6,573 bases of DNA, taken from positions 1 to 6,573 of the forward strand of contig JALSON010000359.1 of assembly GCA_026986455.1 (NCBI GenBank), read 5' to 3'. The position numbers were made by a program, and so were the translations under genes. The stretch is from Thermococcaceae archaeon. Its GTDB lineage: Archaea > Methanobacteriota_B > Thermococci > Thermococcales > Thermococcaceae. Positions within the stretch are counted from its first letter, which is position 1; each line of letters opens with the position of its first letter. The notes below the pieces were generated by a model, which did not search any database, was not told the origin of the DNA, and saw nothing but the letters and a program-made list of their open reading frames with translations. Positions 5,023 through 6,573 of this stretch are shown piece after piece.

Positions 5023-5084
5023 AGCGGGACAAGATTTGCCATTGATATAATTGAATAGGTAGGATTGTGGTGAGGAAGCTATGA
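5023..5084 (+). pseudogene. Decayed duplicate of the feoA 3' end
   Basis: This stretch repeats feoA 4927-4989. The first 20 bases match at 18 positions and encode the same SGTRFAI; the middle has diverged; the last 15 bases before the stop (TGGTGAGGAAGCTAT, 4973-4987 and 5068-5082) are identical and encode the VRKL tail. The copy is one base shorter, so SGTRFAI and VRKL are now in different frames, and a stop (TAG, 5056-5058) interrupts the first. A weak ATG at 5008 opens a 16-codon frame through SGTRFAI. The tail's GGTGAGG now serves as the feoB Shine-Dalgarno and its TGA overlaps the feoB start, which suggests it is the junction of an older feoA-feoB pair. Confidence 0.75.
5069..5075 (+). 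promoter_or_regulatory. Shine-Dalgarno for feoB, inside the feoA tail remnant
   Basis: GGTGAGG, five bases (AAGCT) before ATG 5081. The motif is part of codons that read MVRKL in intact feoA. Confidence 0.65.
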
Positions 5085-6573
5085 TGAAGGTTGTTGCCCT
5101 GGCAGGGAATCCAAATGTTGGCAAAACCACAATATTCAACGACCTGACGGGCATGAGGCAGCACGTCGGCAACTGGCCCGGCGTAACCGTGGAGAAAAAG
5201 GAGGGAATTCTCGAATACGCAGGCGAGAGGTTTCTCGTGGTCGACCTGCCCGGGACATACTCCCTCACAGCCCATTCGGTGGACGAGCTTGTGGCAAGGG
5301 ATTTTCTCCTGAAGGGGAGTGCCGATGTTGTCGTTGATGTCGTCGATGCAACCGCCCTTATGCGGAATCTTTTCCTTACAATGGAAATATTTGAGATGGG
5401 ACTCAGGAACATCATTATTGCCCTGAACAAGATTGATCTCGCCGAGAAAAAAGGCATTGACATTGATGTGAGAAAAATGGAATCCGTGCTTGGGGTTCCG
5501 GTTGTCCCGCTGAATGCCAAGGAGGGCATCGGGGTTGACGAGCTCAAGAAAAAGATACATGAGGTTGCAAACAGAAAAGCAAAAATCTCCCCCATAATGC
5601 CGAGGTATGACCCCGCCGTTGAGCGTGAAATCGAACATATAAGCAAAGCCCTAAAGCACACAGAACTTGCGGAAAAATACAGCCTCCGCTGGCTGGCGAT
5701 AAAGCTCCTCATGAGGGATGAGGAGGTTATCAAGCTCGTCCTGCGTCATCTCGGGAGCGAGAAACTCAATGAAATCATGGGGCATATAGGAGAGGTTGAG
5801 GAGAGATACAAGAGGGCGATGGATTTGATAATCGCATCCCAGAAGTACGAATTTGTCGACAGCCTGATGCACAGGTTCATGCGCTACAGATTTGAGCAGG
5901 GGGAGACATTCAGCGACCAGCTCGACAGAATTCTGACCCATCCCATCTATGGTCTCCTCGTGCTTTTCGGTGTGTTTTATCTGGTATTCAAGTTTATCTT
6001 CGCCTTTGGAATGCCATTACAGGGAATGCTGGATGATGCATTTTCATCATTTGGACAGTGGATGGCCCCCCACATAGCAAGCGAAGCCCTCAGAGGGCTG
6101 CTGGTTGATGGTGTGATTGCGGGTGTGGGTGCTGTTCTGAGCTTTTTCCCTCTGGTCTTTCTTCTGTTCCTTGCGATGGCCTTTCTGGAGGACGTTGGAT
6201 ACATGGCCAGGGCGGCTGTTGTGATGGAGAGGATAATGAGGAAATTCGGTCTTCCGGGAAAAAGCCTCATACCTCTCGTTCTGGCCCTGGGATGCAATGT
6301 CCCGGCTGTGATGGGCACGAGAACCCTTGATGAGGAAAAGGACAGGATAGTGACTATGTTGATAAACCCCCTCATTCCGTGCAGCGCCAGGCTTTCGGTT
6401 ATAAGCTTCCTTGCGGGGGCTTTCTTTAAGAGGAACCAGGCTCTTGTCGCTGTGAGCATATACTCAACCTCAATCATGCTTGCCCTTGTAATGGCATGGC
6501 TGTTCAGCAGATTTCTGGTAAGGGGTGAAAGCAGCCCGTTTATAATCGAGCTCCCGGAGTATCTGGTTCCTTC
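5081..6573 (+). CDS. feoB: Ferrous iron transporter FeoB (3' end beyond the window)
   Basis: An open frame of about 497 residues, roughly three quarters of a typical archaeal FeoB, imports Fe2+ across the cell membrane. The N-terminal G domain has all its motifs: G1 GNPNVGKT (9-16), a switch I region HVGNWPGVTV (28-37), G3 DLPG (55-58), G4 NKID (116-119) and G5 NAKEG (145-149). A charged helical GDI-like linker spans about 175-285. The membrane part starts near residue 287 (PIYGLLVLFGVFYLVFKF), then GVIAGVGAVLSFFPLVFLLF and LEDVGYMARAA (369-379). Two conserved FeoB cysteine motifs are present: GCNVPA (Cys405) and PCSARL (Cys434). The start is ATG 5081 (or 5084; the codons are ATGATG), set by GGTGAGG. 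No stop, frameshift or feoC is seen before the right edge. Confidence 0.97.
   Translation, partial: MMKVVALAGNPNVGKTTIFNDLTGMRQHVGNWPGVTVEKKEGILEYAGERFLVVDLPGTYSLTAHSVDELVARDFLLKGSADVVVDVVDATALMRNLFLTMEIFEMGLRNIIIALNKIDLAEKKGIDIDVRKMESVLGVPVVPLNAKEGIGVDELKKKIHEVANRKAKISPIMPRYDPAVEREIEHISKALKHTELAEKYSLRWLAIKLLMRDEEVIKLVLRHLGSEKLNEIMGHIGEVEERYKRAMDLIIASQKYEFVDSLMHRFMRYRFEQGETFSDQLDRILTHPIYGLLVLFGVFYLVFKFIFAFGMPLQGMLDDAFSSFGQWMAPHIASEALRGLLVDGVIAGVGAVLSFFPLVFLLFLAMAFLEDVGYMARAAVVMERIMRKFGLPGKSLIPLVLALGCNVPAVMGTRTLDEEKDRIVTMLINPLIPCSARLSVISFLAGAFFKRNQALVAVSIYSTSIMLALVMAWLFSRFLVRGESSPFIIELPEYLVP

Noticed and set aside
4970..5941. Long minus-strand frames opposite the feoA/feoB coding region
   Set aside because: They lie antisense to feoB, whose plus-strand frame has every G-protein motif; their translations show no domain and unnatural composition.
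5977..6477. 166-residue minus-strand frame opposite the FeoB membrane domain
   Set aside because: The plus strand encodes conserved FeoB motifs (GCNVPA, PCSARL); the antisense product is low-complexity Ser/Thr/Arg-rich.

Overview
The window looks like a stretch of a Thermococcales (Thermococcus/Pyrococcus-type) archaeal chromosome. The evidence is a near-typical archaeal Pelota, a prolidase C-terminus of the Pyrococcus type, GGTGAT Shine-Dalgarno sequences, archaeal TATA boxes (AGCTTTTTAA appears twice, GTATTTAAC once), tightly overlapping genes, and an archaeal MNT/HEPN gene pair. I see no rRNA, tRNA, CRISPR array or insertion sequence.

Layout. (1) 1-1311, plus strand: the last codons of a prolidase gene (pepQ), a small unrecognised ORF overlapping its stop, and a complete pelA (mRNA surveillance, stalled-ribosome rescue), each overlapping the next. 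(2) 1298-3809, minus strand: a compact cluster transcribed leftwards in the order PP-loop ATPase, AIR-synthase/HypE-like protein, MNT nucleotidyltransferase, HEPN protein. The HEPN gene is split by an apparent one-base deletion, and its 3' end overlaps the 3' end of pelA tail to tail. (3) 3840-4496, minus strand: a multi-pass membrane protein with its own promoter. (4) 4497-4761: a divergent intergenic region with promoters for both sides and two sequences resembling DtxR/IdeR iron boxes around the feoA TATA box. (5) 4762-6573, plus strand: feoA, a decayed second feoA tail, and feoB running off the right edge.

How they work together. FeoA and FeoB form a ferrous-iron import system, and the boxes suggest iron repression. 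The PP-loop ATPase and AIR-synthase-like kinase overlap and are probably cotranscribed, so they may act in one uncharacterised ATP-dependent pathway, perhaps sulfur or other group transfer; this is inference. The MNT/HEPN pair is of the nucleotidyltransferase-antitoxin/HEPN-toxin type, with the HEPN half apparently broken. The most unusual items are the paired iron boxes, the feoA tail duplication that now supplies the feoB ribosome binding site, and the frameshifted HEPN beside an intact MNT.
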